This document shows positions 34,763 to 43,931 of a DNA stretch of 64,000 nt, piece after piece. This DNA is from Arthrobacter hankyongi (GTDB lineage: Bacteria; Actinomycetota; Actinomycetes; Actinomycetales; Micrococcaceae). Position 1 is the stretch's first letter; each line of letters begins with the position of its first letter. Where the stretch lies: NCBI RefSeq assembly GCF_022012395.1, contig NZ_JAKLTQ010000006.1, positions 124,001 to 188,000 on the forward strand. The letters run 5' to 3'. A program made the translations under genes and the position numbers. A model generated the notes under the pieces. The model was not told where the DNA came from, ran no database searches, and worked only from the letters and a program-made list of their open reading frames with translations.

Positions 34763-35449
34763 GTGCCACAAGGAAAGCCGACGAAACCGAGTACGGGGCC
34801 GGCGCCGCTGCGCGTCTTCATTCTGGATGACCACGAGCTGGTCCGCCGCGGCCTGCACGAACTGCTGGAAGACGAAGGCTTCGAGGTGGTCGGCGAAACC
34901 GGTTCGGCGGAGGAAGCGACGAGGCTGATTCCGGCCCTGCACCCTGACGTGTCGGTACTGGACGGACGGCTGCCGGACGGAACGGGTATCGAGGTCTGCA
35001 GGGATGTCCGCTCGATCGATCCGGCCCTGCGCTGCCTGATCCTGACCAGCTATGACGACGAGCAGGCCCTGCGCGGCGCAGTGCTGGCCGGGGCTGCGGG
35101 ATACGTGCTGAAGCAGATCGGCGGGACGGATCTGGTGGCTGCCCTGCGCCGGACCGCCAGGGGCGAGTCCCTGTTCGATCCGGAGCTCGAGGCAAGAATT
35201 GTCGGCGGGATGGCAGCCGCCCCGGCCGCCGACTCCCGGATGGCCTCACTGAGCCCCCAGGAACAGCGGGTCCTGACGCTGATCGGGCAGGGGCTGAGCA
35301 ACCGCCAGATTGCGCAGGAACTGTTCCTGGCAGAGAAGACGGTGAAGAACTACGTCTCGTCCTTGCTCGCCAAGCTCGGATTCAAGTCCCGGACCCAGGC
35401 AGCGGTCTTTGTGACCGCCGACAGTGCCGGAGGCGCCTTCGCCAGCTAG
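34763..35449 (+). CDS. NarL/DevR-family response regulator
   Basis: A 228-aa regulator. The receiver domain starts RVFILDDHELVRRGLHELLE with the acidic pair, the phosphoacceptor Asp in HPDVSVLDGRLPDGTG, the switch Thr in LILTSYDD, and Lys in GYVLKQIGG. A LuxR-type helix-turn-helix follows (LSPQEQRVLTLIGQGLSNRQ, EKTVKNYVSSLLAKLGFKSR), very like DevR/DosR. GTG 34763 has AGGAG just upstream; the frame is open to 34736. The likely partner is the GAF kinase at 36191-37726, 740 bp away. A DosR-type box upstream suggests autoregulation. Confidence 0.85.
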   Translation: MPQGKPTKPSTGPAPLRVFILDDHELVRRGLHELLEDEGFEVVGETGSAEEATRLIPALHPDVSVLDGRLPDGTGIEVCRDVRSIDPALRCLILTSYDDEQALRGAVLAGAAGYVLKQIGGTDLVAALRRTARGESLFDPELEARIVGGMAAAPAADSRMASLSPQEQRVLTLIGQGLSNRQIAQELFLAEKTVKNYVSSLLAKLGFKSRTQAAVFVTADSAGGAFAS

Positions 35450-35698
35450 TGCGGTGACCGCATAGGTTAGCGGTGTTTCAAGCCGCTGACCGTGCGGCGT
35501 CATGGCGTCGGCAGTGGTGGTGCTTGTCGCCGCGGACCCGGACACGTTCCCGACACCGGGAGTCCAGCACCTCGGGATGGCCGGAGCTGGTCCGGGTGAC
35601 CCGACGCGGCACCGGATCACCACCGGCCCGGAGCCCTACCCGGATGATACCGGCTGGCCTATGGTGGTCCTGACGCACGTCGAAGGAAAGGAACGAGG

Positions 35699-36004
35699 AT
35701 GTTCACCCTACAGATAGGCTATCCAGTCCGGGACTACGCGGAATGGAAGAAAGTCTTCGACAGCGATCCCGCGGGCCGCGCCGCGTCTGGCGCCCGGTCT
35801 GTCCGGGTATTCCGGGATGCAGGCGACCAGAACAACGTAGCCGTGCTCCTTGACTTCGACACCAGGGACGCCGCGACCGTCTTTTTGGAACGGCTGCGCA
35901 GCCAGGTGTGGGACAACCCCGATGTGATAGGGCAGCTGCTGTCGGCATCGCCGACGGCCAGGATCCTGGAGGAGGTGGCCCGCGAGGGTCAGGCCGCGGG
36001 CTGA
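35699..36004 (+). CDS. Small cyclase/monooxygenase-like (dimeric alpha-beta barrel) protein
   Basis: A 101-aa protein that reads FTLQIGYPVRDYAEWKKVFD, then SARSVRVF-like and VAVLLDFDTRDAATVFLERL segments, the pattern of dimeric alpha+beta barrel proteins (ABM/DUF-type) where a Trp-containing helix follows the first strand. No catalytic residues can be assigned. ATG 35699 has GGAAAGGAACGAGG upstream. It sits between the DevR-like regulator and its probable kinase, so a stress-response role is possible but not shown. The 249 bp before it hold no convincing gene. Confidence 0.65.
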   Translation: MFTLQIGYPVRDYAEWKKVFDSDPAGRAASGARSVRVFRDAGDQNNVAVLLDFDTRDAATVFLERLRSQVWDNPDVIGQLLSASPTARILEEVAREGQAAG

Positions 36005-36190
36005 CCACTAATCGACCAGCGGGTGAAGAGCAGCCCCAAGGACGCAGGGAGCGCCGGCTGAATCCCTGCGGCGAACTCCCCGCCGGCATTCAGCAGGCGG
36101 GGACGGCCACCCGCCCACTGAAGCGTCCGGGCAAGCCAGCCCGATCCCCACCCCGGTCAACCGTTCCGGCCAAAGCACTGGCGCCGGCTG

Positions 36191-37726
36191 CTACGGCAGC
36201 GGCACCGTCCAGATCAGCCGGGTCCCCTGACCCGGCGCCGACTCGACCCGGAAGGTCCCGTCCAGCAACCGGGCCCGCCGTTCGATATTGACCAGGCCGC
36301 TGCGCCGGGCGGGTACAGGCAGTCCCCGGCCATTGTCGGCGATGGTCAGTTCAAGCCGGTGGTGGTCGTCCGCGACGAGGGAAATCCAGATGCTGTCCGC
36401 ACCCGAATGCCTGACCGCATTGCTCAGTCCTTCCAGGACAACGGCCACCACGTGCTCGGCAACGGTGGCCGGGACGTCATCGACCGGCCCGGAAAATTTC
36501 AACTGCGGCGTGTAGTCAAGGGAGGCGGTACCCCCGCGCACCGTTGCCGTCACGCGGCTGCTGAGCAATCCAGGGCCCTCCGCTGGCTCCCGCAGCGAGT
36601 AGATCGTATCGCGCAGATCCTTGATGACCTGGTCCAGCTCCGCAGTGATGTCCCTAATGCGTTCAAGCTGGCTGGGTTCGGTGCTGAAGCGGCGCATGCC
36701 CTGCAGGTTCAGCCCGGCCGCGAAAAGGCGCTGGATCACAAGGTCATGCAGGTCCCGGGCGATGCGTTCACGGTCGACGAAAAGCAAGTGCTGCTCGCGC
36801 ATCCGGTACACGTTGCCCAGTTCCAGGGCCATCGAGACATGCTGGCAGAATACCCCGATCACATCCACGTCCCACTGCCGATACTCAACCGCACCAAGTC
36901 CGCGGGCCAGCAGCAGGACGCGGCGGTCATCGCCCCGCGGCCCCAGCGCCAGCAACAATCCCGGGCCCAGCACGCCGCGGGCTGCCGGACCGAGCAGCTG
37001 GGCAGCATCGGCAAGGGGCCGGGGGTTTTCGAGCTCGAGCAGCGACAGGACAGGGGCGGCCGCCGCCACGGTGCTCCCGATCGCGGCCGGCGCCTCGGTG
37101 CCGGTACCCAGCAGCCAGCGGACCGCCCCGGATTCCGGGTCCGGGGCCCCTACGGCAGCCACGACCGAATCGGACTCCTGCATGGCCCGCTCGGCGATCA
37201 TGTGCAGGGCCTCGGATTCCTGCTGCCCCACCATGCCCAGAATGGTCCCCGCGAGTTCCATGGCTGCCTCCAACCAGTGCCGGCTGGCTGCCGTCTCCCT
37301 GGACAGCATGGCGTTCTCGATTGCGGCGCCGGCCAACGCCGCCAGCGCCGCCGACCGTTCCTCGTCCTCGGCTGTGAAGCCTCCGTCCCCCGCCTTGTCC
37401 GCCAGGTAGAGGCTGCCCAGCACGGCGCCCCGGATCCGGATCGGAACCGCCAGGAAGGTCGCGGTATCCGGGTCCGGCACCCCGTCCGGGCCGGACAGCC
37501 GCTGTGCGGACCGCCGGGCCCTGCCCTGCCTGATTTCGAGAGTGACGACATCGCAGGCTTGCTGCTCCGCGCCCGAAAGGGCAATCTCGCCGCGGTGCGC
37601 ATGGGCCGAACGGCAGGCGGCCTCCGCCAGCCGCTCGAGCACCTCTTCCAGGCTCAGGTCCTCGGCCAGCGAGGCCAGGGCCCGCCGCATTTGTCTGGCA
37701 TTCGCCACCGGGTCGGTGTCAACCAC
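36191..37726 (-). CDS. GAF-domain sensor histidine kinase (DevS/DosT-like)
   Basis: A 511-aa cytosolic kinase. A first GAF domain (about 20-150) has PDPDTATFLAVPIRIRGAVL, the layout of DevS GAF-A; a second GAF region spans about 165-300. The HisKA_3 dimer helix carries the phospho-His near 325 in RERIARDLHDLVIQRLFAAG, and the ATPase domain has VVLEGLSNAVRHS, TIADNGRGLP and SGLVNIERRARLL. DevS/DosT sense O2, NO or CO by heme; whether this one binds heme cannot be read here. GTG 37726 is the first start after an in-frame stop. It is likely the partner of the regulator at 34763. Confidence 0.85.
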   Translation of the reverse strand: MVDTDPVANARQMRRALASLAEDLSLEEVLERLAEAACRSAHAHRGEIALSGAEQQACDVVTLEIRQGRARRSAQRLSGPDGVPDPDTATFLAVPIRIRGAVLGSLYLADKAGDGGFTAEDEERSAALAALAGAAIENAMLSRETAASRHWLEAAMELAGTILGMVGQQESEALHMIAERAMQESDSVVAAVGAPDPESGAVRWLLGTGTEAPAAIGSTVAAAAPVLSLLELENPRPLADAAQLLGPAARGVLGPGLLLALGPRGDDRRVLLLARGLGAVEYRQWDVDVIGVFCQHVSMALELGNVYRMREQHLLFVDRERIARDLHDLVIQRLFAAGLNLQGMRRFSTEPSQLERIRDITAELDQVIKDLRDTIYSLREPAEGPGLLSSRVTATVRGGTASLDYTPQLKFSGPVDDVPATVAEHVVAVVLEGLSNAVRHSGADSIWISLVADDHHRLELTIADNGRGLPVPARRSGLVNIERRARLLDGTFRVESAPGQGTRLIWTVPLP

Positions 37727-37961
37727 CCTCAGCCCGCCATCTGGCTAGACCGGCAAAAGGTACAGACTGCAGCGCTCACGAGTTCTCCCCTCGCACCACC
37801 ACCGTGCGGGCCCCGGCCGACGCCGGGGGCAACCACCCGCGCTCTCTCATCGTAGCCTTACCTCGCCGGTCCACAAGGGCAGCCTCAGAACCTCGCCGGT
37901 CCGCCGGCGGCGAATCAGCCGAGGGAATGATGCCCGGCCGCCCCGGCACCGCCTAGAGTCG

Positions 37962-39149
37962 ATGATCATGCGGCTGCACCACAAACTCTACGGCTGGCTC
38001 CAGGCCAACGCCGCCAAAGTCGATCTCATCACCATGCTGCTGGCCTTCGCCGTCCTGGCGCTGCCCTATCTGGCGGCGAGTCCGGCGGCATTCGTCGTGG
38101 CCACCCTGCTGGTGCTTCCCCTGGCTTGGCGGCGCACCCGGACCTGGCAGGCCGGTGCCGCCACGGCAGCAGTCTGCCTGGCCCAGGTGCTCCTAGGAAT
38201 CGATCCGGCGCCGGCGGCGGACGTGCTGGTCTTAGTGGCCGTCTACTCGCTGGCGGCCTACGCCCCACGCTGGGCCAGCCTGGGCGGCCTGGCCCTGGCG
38301 CTGCTGGGCGGAGTGCTGTTCATCGTGCGCTACTGGTTCATGCCCGGTGCCGTCCTGACCTTCGGACTGGTACCGATGTACGTCGTCGGAATGATAGCCA
38401 CCGAAGCCGTCGTGCTGGTCGCATGGGCCTTCGGCGACCTGGCCCGCACCCGGCGCCTGGCGGTCCAGGCCCTGCGGGAGCGGGCCCGCCGGCTCGAGAT
38501 CGAACGCCAGCAGGAACGCGACCTGGCCGCGGCCGACGAGCGCAACCACATTGCACGGGAGATGCACGACATCGTGGCTCATTCGCTCTCCGTGATCATC
38601 ACCCAGGCCGACGGCGCGCGCTACGCCAGCGCGCAGGATCCCGCCGTCGCCGGCACTACGCTGGCCACGATTGCCGAAACCGGCCGCGGTTCGCTCCGCG
38701 ACATGCGGCGCCTGCTGGGCGTGCTGCGCGGGGATGAAACGGCCTCCACCCGGCCGCTGCCGTCGCTGGCCGACGTCGGTACGCTCGTGGACACGGTGCG
38801 CCGCTCCGGCCTTGCCGTGGACTACCGGGTCCAGGGCGCTGCCCGCAGGCCGATGCCCGCCGGCGCCGAACTGACCGCCTACCGGGTGGTCCAGGAGGCA
38901 CTGACCAACGTGCTCAAGCACGCCGGGCCGGCAGCCTCCGCCTCGGTGCTGCTAACCTGGTCCGCCCGGGGATTGCAGCTGCAGGTCGACGACGACGGCC
39001 GCGGCGCCGGCGCCGATCCGTCCGGCGGCGGCCAGGGCATCACCGGCATGGCCGAGCGGCTCGCCCTCTACGATGGAACGGTTGAGACCGGACCGCGCAC
39101 TGGCGGCGGATTCCGGGTTACGGCGTTCATTCCGTACACGGAGGCCTGA
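37962..39149 (+). CDS. Membrane sensor histidine kinase (HisKA_3 type)
   Basis: A 395-aa kinase with about five N-terminal membrane helices (LITMLLAFAVLALPYLAA to PMYVVGMIATEAVVLVAWAF, about residues 20-160), a coiled segment RTRRLAVQALRERARRLEIE, the phospho-His in NHIAREMHDIVAHSLSVIIT near 203, and a C-terminal ATPase with YRVVQEALTNVLKHA and DDDGRGAGADPSGGGQGITG (N and G boxes). Start ATG 37962 or 37968. It is followed 3 nt later by its response regulator and then an ABC exporter, the usual layout for sensing envelope stress or peptide antibiotics. Confidence 0.9.
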   Translation: MIMRLHHKLYGWLQANAAKVDLITMLLAFAVLALPYLAASPAAFVVATLLVLPLAWRRTRTWQAGAATAAVCLAQVLLGIDPAPAADVLVLVAVYSLAAYAPRWASLGGLALALLGGVLFIVRYWFMPGAVLTFGLVPMYVVGMIATEAVVLVAWAFGDLARTRRLAVQALRERARRLEIERQQERDLAAADERNHIAREMHDIVAHSLSVIITQADGARYASAQDPAVAGTTLATIAETGRGSLRDMRRLLGVLRGDETASTRPLPSLADVGTLVDTVRRSGLAVDYRVQGAARRPMPAGAELTAYRVVQEALTNVLKHAGPAASASVLLTWSARGLQLQVDDDGRGAGADPSGGGQGITGMAERLALYDGTVETGPRTGGGFRVTAFIPYTEA

Positions 39150-39152
39150 GTA

Positions 39153-39887
39153 TTGACCGAGACAGCAGCTGCCGGAGGACCCATCAATACCGCCGAAGGA
39201 CCCATCAAGGTGGCGCTGGTCGATGACCAGCAACTGGTCCGCGGCGGGCTCAAGATGCTGATCAATTCCCAGCCGGACCTGGAGGTAGTGGCCGAGGCCG
39301 GCAACGGCCGGGAGGCGCTCGCCTCGCTGGCCGCGGCGAGCGCCGACGTCGTGCTGATGGACGTGCGCATGCCGGACATGGACGGCATCGAGGCCACCGG
39401 GAAGCTGCTCGGGCGGGCCGGTGCGACCGACACGGCCCAGGGTCCGAAGGTGGTGGTGCTGACGACCTTCGATCTGGACGAATACGCACTGGCGGCCATC
39501 CAGGCCGGGGCCAGCGGCTTCCTGCTCAAGGACGCGCCCCCGGAGGAACTGCTGGCGGCCATCCGCACGGTCCACCGCGGCGATGCCGTCATAGCTCCCT
39601 CCACCACACGGCGGCTGCTGGACCATGTGGCGCCGCTGCTGCGCGCCCCCGGCCCGGAGACCGGCCGGCACACGGCAGCGGTGGACTCCCTGACGCCCCG
39701 CGAGCGCGAGGTCTTTCTGCTGATTGCCCAGGGGCTCTCCAACCCGGAAATTGCCGCACAGCTGTACCTGTCCGAGGCGACGGTCAAGACCCATGTCGGA
39801 CACATCCTGGCCAAGCTCGGTGCCCGGGACCGGGTGCAGGCAGTGGTCATCGCCTATGAGACGGGCATCGTCACGCCGGTCCCGTGA
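39153..39887 (+). CDS. LuxR-type response regulator
   Basis: A 244-aa regulator paired with the upstream kinase. The receiver has KVALVDDQQLVRGGLKMLIN, phosphoacceptor Asp in ADVVLMDVRMPDMDGIEATG, VLTTFDLDEYALAAI, and Lys in FLLKDAPPEELLAAI. The LuxR helix-turn-helix is SLTPREREVFLLIAQGLSNP and ATVKTHVGHILAKLGARDRV. TTG 39153 is the start, supported by GGAGG 8 nt upstream and by its place 3 nt after the kinase stop. It probably controls the downstream ABC exporter genes. Confidence 0.9.
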   Translation: MTETAAAGGPINTAEGPIKVALVDDQQLVRGGLKMLINSQPDLEVVAEAGNGREALASLAAASADVVLMDVRMPDMDGIEATGKLLGRAGATDTAQGPKVVVLTTFDLDEYALAAIQAGASGFLLKDAPPEELLAAIRTVHRGDAVIAPSTTRRLLDHVAPLLRAPGPETGRHTAAVDSLTPREREVFLLIAQGLSNPEIAAQLYLSEATVKTHVGHILAKLGARDRVQAVVIAYETGIVTPVP

Positions 39888-39990
39888 CACTGCCGAAGGC
39901 CGGATCTCCACCCGTGGTATGAGTCCCTGCGTCCGGATACCAGCCTGGCGGCTGATGCCCGGCTGACCTGCGGTTTCATAGGCTCGGAGT

Positions 39991-40758
39991 ATGACTACAA
40001 CATCCGAGCAATCACCGGCCGCCGCGAGGCCGGCCACCGCCGCCGCTGCGACCTTGTCGCTGAACAAGACCTACGGTTCCGGCGACACCCGCGTCCACGC
40101 CCTGCGGGACGTCGATGTCAGCTTCGAGCAGGGCCGGTTCACCGCCATCATGGGCCCGTCCGGCTCCGGCAAATCCACCCTGATGCACTGCCTGGCCGGG
40201 CTGGACACCGCCGATTCGGGCCAGGTCTGGATCGGCGGCACCGACATCACCGGGCTGAAGGACAAGCAGCTCACCCGGCTGCGCCGCGAGCGCGTGGGCT
40301 TTGTCTTCCAGGCTTTCAATCTGGTGCCCACGCTGACCGCCGAGCAGAACATCCTGTTGCCGGTGGCGCTGGCCGGCGGGACCGCGGACCGGGACTGGTT
40401 CCGCCAGGTGACCTCCGCGCTCGGCCTCGCGGACAGGCTCCGGCACCGCCCACACGAGCTCTCCGGCGGCCAGCAGCAGCGCGTCGCCGTCGCACGTGCC
40501 CTGCTCACCCGGCCGGACGTAGTGTTCGGGGACGAGCCCACCGGCAACCTGGATTCCAAGGCGGGGGCGGAGGTACTCTCGCTGCTGCGGCGCTCCGCCG
40601 TCGAAATGGGCCAGAGCATCATCATGGTCACGCACGATCCGGTGGCCGCATCCTATGCGGACCGCGTGGTGCTGATGAATGATGGCGAACTGGTTGGCGA
40701 ACTGGACCATCCGGACGCGGACAGCGTGCTGGGTGCCCTGGCGAAGCTGGGGGCCTGA
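39991..40758 (+). CDS. ABC transporter ATP-binding protein (MacB/LolD-like)
   Basis: A 255-aa ATPase for the adjacent FtsX-type permease. Walker A is AIMGPSGSGKSTLMHCLAGL (about 51-70), the Q-loop VGFVFQAFNLVP, the signature LSGGQQQRVAVARALL, Walker B VVFGDEPTGNLDS, and the H-loop MVTHDP. The Asp-Glu-Pro-Thr-Gly-Asn motif is typical of lipoprotein or peptide exporters of the MacB/LolD group. An Ala/Thr-rich N-terminus of about 20 residues precedes the domain. It lies 2 nt before the permease and downstream of a two-component pair. Confidence 0.92.
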   Translation: MTTTSEQSPAAARPATAAAATLSLNKTYGSGDTRVHALRDVDVSFEQGRFTAIMGPSGSGKSTLMHCLAGLDTADSGQVWIGGTDITGLKDKQLTRLRRERVGFVFQAFNLVPTLTAEQNILLPVALAGGTADRDWFRQVTSALGLADRLRHRPHELSGGQQQRVAVARALLTRPDVVFGDEPTGNLDSKAGAEVLSLLRRSAVEMGQSIIMVTHDPVAASYADRVVLMNDGELVGELDHPDADSVLGALAKLGA

Positions 40759-40760
40759 AC

Positions 40761-43256
40761 ATGCTGCAGGTAGCACTTGCACAGGTGAGGATGCATGCCC
40801 GGCGCTTTGTCGCCGTCGGCCTGGCCGTGGTGATGGCGGTGGGCTTCCTGACCGCCACGCTGATGGTCAATGCCTCGACCGAGGCCTCGCTGGCCAACAG
40901 CATCGGGGCCGGCTTCCGCAATGCGGACCTGGTGGTAACCGCCGGGGAGGACGGAGAACTCGACGGCGCCATGGCCGCCGCCGTGGCGAAGGCGGACGGG
41001 GTGGCCGAGGTCTATGCCCAGCGTCATTCCCGGGTGGCCTTCGGGTCCGGGACCCAGGCCGGCTTCGGCCTGATGCAGGACCTGGCCCCGCGGTCCCTGG
41101 ACTCGCTGACAGTGGTGTCCGGCAGGCTGCCTGCCGGTAACGGCGAGGTGGCCGTGGACGACACGACGGCCGCCAAGTACGGCCTGGCCGCCGGCACCAG
41201 CCTGAAGCTCGCCGCGGGCTCGGGGACGGTGGCCGCACGGGATCTCAAGGATGCCGCCGGCGCTACGGTGACCGGAGTGGTGAAGGCCTCCAAGGACCCG
41301 CTGCTGATGGGCCAGCCGCAGCTGCACGCGCTGCCGGTCCTCGCCGCCCGCCTGGCCGGCGACTCCGGCTACTATCCCAGCATCCAGGCCAGGGTCGCGG
41401 ACGGAACCTCAGTCACCGAGGCGAAGGCCGCCGTCGAATCCGCGCTGGACGGCGCCGGGTCCGTGGTGGTGCGCACGGCCGATGAGCAGACCAAGGCCGT
41501 GGTCGCCATGTTCACCGGCGGCCAGGACCAGCTGACCATCATCCTGCTGGCCTTCGCGCTGATCGCCCTGCTGGTGTGCGCGCTGGTGGTTTCCAATACC
41601 TTCTCCGTGCTGGTCGCCCAGCGCACCCGCGAACTGGCGCTGCTGCGCTGCATTGGCGCCGGCCGCAACCAAATCCGCCGCTCGGTGATCGTCGAGGCCC
41701 TGCTGGTGGGCACCGCCGCCTCCATCCTCGGCGTGCTCGGTGCCATCGGACTGATGGCCGGGATCATCGCTGTGCTGCAGCGGCAGCCGGACACCGAATT
41801 CGCCGTACTGGCCGTGCCCGGCCACGCGGTGGCCGCCGGGCTGCTGGCCGGTGTCGTGATGACGGTGCTGGCGGCCCTTTCCCCGGCCCGGGCCGCCACC
41901 GCCGTCGCACCGCTGGCCGCGCTGCGCCCGGTGGATGACGCCCGGCTGGGCAACCGCCGCGGCAAGGTCCGGCTTGCCGCGGGCCTCGTCCTGACGGTGG
42001 CCGGCGGCGCTATCCTCGCGCTGGGCGCGACGACCGCCAACCTCCTGATTGCGCTGCCCGGCGGCGCACTGTCCTTCGTCGGGCTGCTCATGTGTGCCTC
42101 GCTGTTCGTGCCGCCGCTGGTCCGCGGGGTGGGCCAGCTGGCCCGGCCGCTGGGCGTGCCGGGCCGGCTGGCTGCCGTCAATGCGGTGCGCAATCCCGGC
42201 CGCACCTCGGCCACCGCTGCCGCGCTGCTGATTGGCGTCACGCTGGTCACCATGATGATGACCGGTGCCCAGACCGCCCGGCAGGTCTTCGATACGCAGC
42301 TGGGTGCCGAGTATCCGGTGGACATCACCGTCACGGACCGTGCCCTGGACGGGCGTCCGCTGGACCAAGCCGCGGCCCGGACTGCCGCCCGGCACGAGGG
42401 CGTCACTGCCGCCGGGCTGGTAACGGTGGCCGGCAGCACCGAAATCGACGGCTCGCAGACGCCCGTCTACCGGCTCGGTCCGGGCCAGGCACAGCTGCTC
42501 CAGGACAAGTCGCTGGTGCTCGATGCGGGCACCGTGCTGGTCCCCCAGGGATCCGGCGTCAAGACCCTGGCCGTGGCCGGGGCGGAAGGCTCGAAGACCC
42601 TGACCGCCGTAGAGACCGGCAGCAGATTCTTCCCGCCGCTGGTTTCGGCCGCGGTGGCCGAGGAGCTCGGCGGACCCGCACCGGAGCAGGCAGACGCCGG
42701 CGCGGGACCGCAGCTGTGGCTGGCCGTGGACAGGGAGCTGGGCGCGGCCGAACTGATGCAGCTGCGCACCGACCTGGCCGCGGAGCTGAACGTCAATGAC
42801 TACCAGCTTTCCGGGGCGGCGATCGAGCGCGCGGCGTTCAACCAGATTATCGACGTGATGCTGCTGGTGGTCACCGGGCTGCTGGCGGTGGCGGTGCTGA
42901 TCGCCTTGGTGGGGGTGGCCAATACGCTGTCGCTGTCCGTGCTGGAGCGCACCCGCGAGTCCTCGCTGCTGCGGGCGCTGGGGCTGACTACCGGCCAGCT
43001 GCGCGGGATGCTCGCGCTGGAGGCGGTACTGGTCGCCGGGGTGGCAGCACTGATCGGGACTGTGCTCGGGGTACTGTACGGCTGGCTGGGGGCACGCTCG
43101 GCGCTGGGGGTTTTTGGCGACGTCGCCCCGTCCCTGCCTTGGCTGCAGCTGGCGGCCGTGCTCGCCGTGGCGGTAGTGGCCGGCTTGCTGGCATCGGTAC
43201 TGCCGGCCCGCCGGGCCGCCCGGCTGTCCCCGGTGGAAGGGCTGGCGACAACCTAG
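40761..43256 (+). CDS. FtsX-type ABC transporter permease
   Basis: An 831-aa permease with two FtsX domains. An N-terminal helix (FVAVGLAVVMAVGFLTATLM) leads into an extracytoplasmic part, then helices near 255-285, 305-335, 350-375 with RTRELALLRCIGAGRNQIRR between them; a second set begins after a further extracytoplasmic part, with VLERTRESSLLRALGLTTGQ repeating the same coupling-loop pattern and helices to the C-terminus. This is the layout of MacB-like or lipoprotein/peptide exporters. It is coupled to the ATPase gene (2-nt gap). Substrate is unknown; control by the upstream two-component system is likely. Confidence 0.88.
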   Translation: MLQVALAQVRMHARRFVAVGLAVVMAVGFLTATLMVNASTEASLANSIGAGFRNADLVVTAGEDGELDGAMAAAVAKADGVAEVYAQRHSRVAFGSGTQAGFGLMQDLAPRSLDSLTVVSGRLPAGNGEVAVDDTTAAKYGLAAGTSLKLAAGSGTVAARDLKDAAGATVTGVVKASKDPLLMGQPQLHALPVLAARLAGDSGYYPSIQARVADGTSVTEAKAAVESALDGAGSVVVRTADEQTKAVVAMFTGGQDQLTIILLAFALIALLVCALVVSNTFSVLVAQRTRELALLRCIGAGRNQIRRSVIVEALLVGTAASILGVLGAIGLMAGIIAVLQRQPDTEFAVLAVPGHAVAAGLLAGVVMTVLAALSPARAATAVAPLAALRPVDDARLGNRRGKVRLAAGLVLTVAGGAILALGATTANLLIALPGGALSFVGLLMCASLFVPPLVRGVGQLARPLGVPGRLAAVNAVRNPGRTSATAAALLIGVTLVTMMMTGAQTARQVFDTQLGAEYPVDITVTDRALDGRPLDQAAARTAARHEGVTAAGLVTVAGSTEIDGSQTPVYRLGPGQAQLLQDKSLVLDAGTVLVPQGSGVKTLAVAGAEGSKTLTAVETGSRFFPPLVSAAVAEELGGPAPEQADAGAGPQLWLAVDRELGAAELMQLRTDLAAELNVNDYQLSGAAIERAAFNQIIDVMLLVVTGLLAVAVLIALVGVANTLSLSVLERTRESSLLRALGLTTGQLRGMLALEAVLVAGVAALIGTVLGVLYGWLGARSALGVFGDVAPSLPWLQLAAVLAVAVVAGLLASVLPARRAARLSPVEGLATT

Positions 43257-43315
43257 GCCGGATCTGCAAAGATGGCAGGCACCAACTCATGCTCCGGCGA
43301 CGACGAGGGGACGCC

Positions 43316-43831
43316 ATGTTCCGCAATAGAAGAATGCCTGCGCTCCAGCTGGACGACAAGGCGCTGGCTGCCTACCTGGACAGCCACCTGGTGGGGTCCG
43401 CAGCGGGGCTGCGCATGTTCAACGCGGCCAAACGGACCTGGAAGGGCACCGACGCCGCGACGGTGCTAGCCGGGATCGAGCGCGAGGTAGCGGGCGAGCG
43501 GCGGGAGCTCAAGCAGCTCATGCACAGTCTGGGCTACCACCGCAGCCTGTTCAAGGCCGCGGCCGCACGGGCCGGAGCCGTGGTGGGCAAGCTGAATCCG
43601 GTCAACCCGCTGCGCTCCGGCGGGGGTGCAACCGGACAGTTGGAGCTGGAACTGCTGCAGTCTGCGCTCAAGGGCAAGGAATGCCTGTGGCGCACCCTGC
43701 TGGAGCTCGCCCCTGCCCAGCCGCAGCTGGACAGCAGCCGGCTGACCGACCTGCTGGAGCTGGTCCGCCGGCAGCAGGAGACCGTCGCCGACATCATGCG
43801 GCGCACGGCTCCGGCACGGTTCACCAAGTAG
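43316..43831 (+). CDS. Hypothetical helical protein
   Basis: A 171-aa soluble protein rich in Leu, Ala, Lys and Arg. It appears almost all helical, with LDDKALAAYLDSHLVGSAAG, VLAGIEREVAGERRELKQLM, LELELLQSALKGKECLWRTL and LLELVRRQQETVADIMRRTA as clear amphipathic helices. The four-helix pattern resembles ferritin-like or DUF-type bundles, but no metal ligands or catalytic residues are recognisable. ATG 43316 has GAGGGG at 5-6 nt; an in-frame ATG at 43289 has no such site. It follows the exporter permease by 59 bp and could share its transcript. Confidence 0.65.
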   Translation: MFRNRRMPALQLDDKALAAYLDSHLVGSAAGLRMFNAAKRTWKGTDAATVLAGIEREVAGERRELKQLMHSLGYHRSLFKAAAARAGAVVGKLNPVNPLRSGGGATGQLELELLQSALKGKECLWRTLLELAPAQPQLDSSRLTDLLELVRRQQETVADIMRRTAPARFTK

Positions 43832-43886
43832 CCGGTGCGCCTGGACCAGCCCAGTATTCGGGCGGGTACGGTGGGCAAAAACGCGG

Positions 43887-43922
43887 ACCTGCCCGGTATT
43901 GCGCGGGCAATACCGGGCAGGT
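43887..43922. terminator. Strong hairpin between convergent genes
   Basis: A perfect 16-bp stem (ACCTGCCCGGTATTGC / GCAATACCGGGCAGGT) with a GCGG loop sits 10 nt past the metG stop and 55 nt past the helical-protein gene. On the minus strand CCGCGTTTTTG follows, favouring metG termination. Confidence 0.75.
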
Positions 43923-43931
43923 TGGTGCGGG

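Noticed and set aside
35502..35717. Short frame of 71 codons between the DevR-like regulator and the barrel protein
   Set aside because: No ribosome binding site, no family pattern, and it overlaps the better-supported start at 35699.
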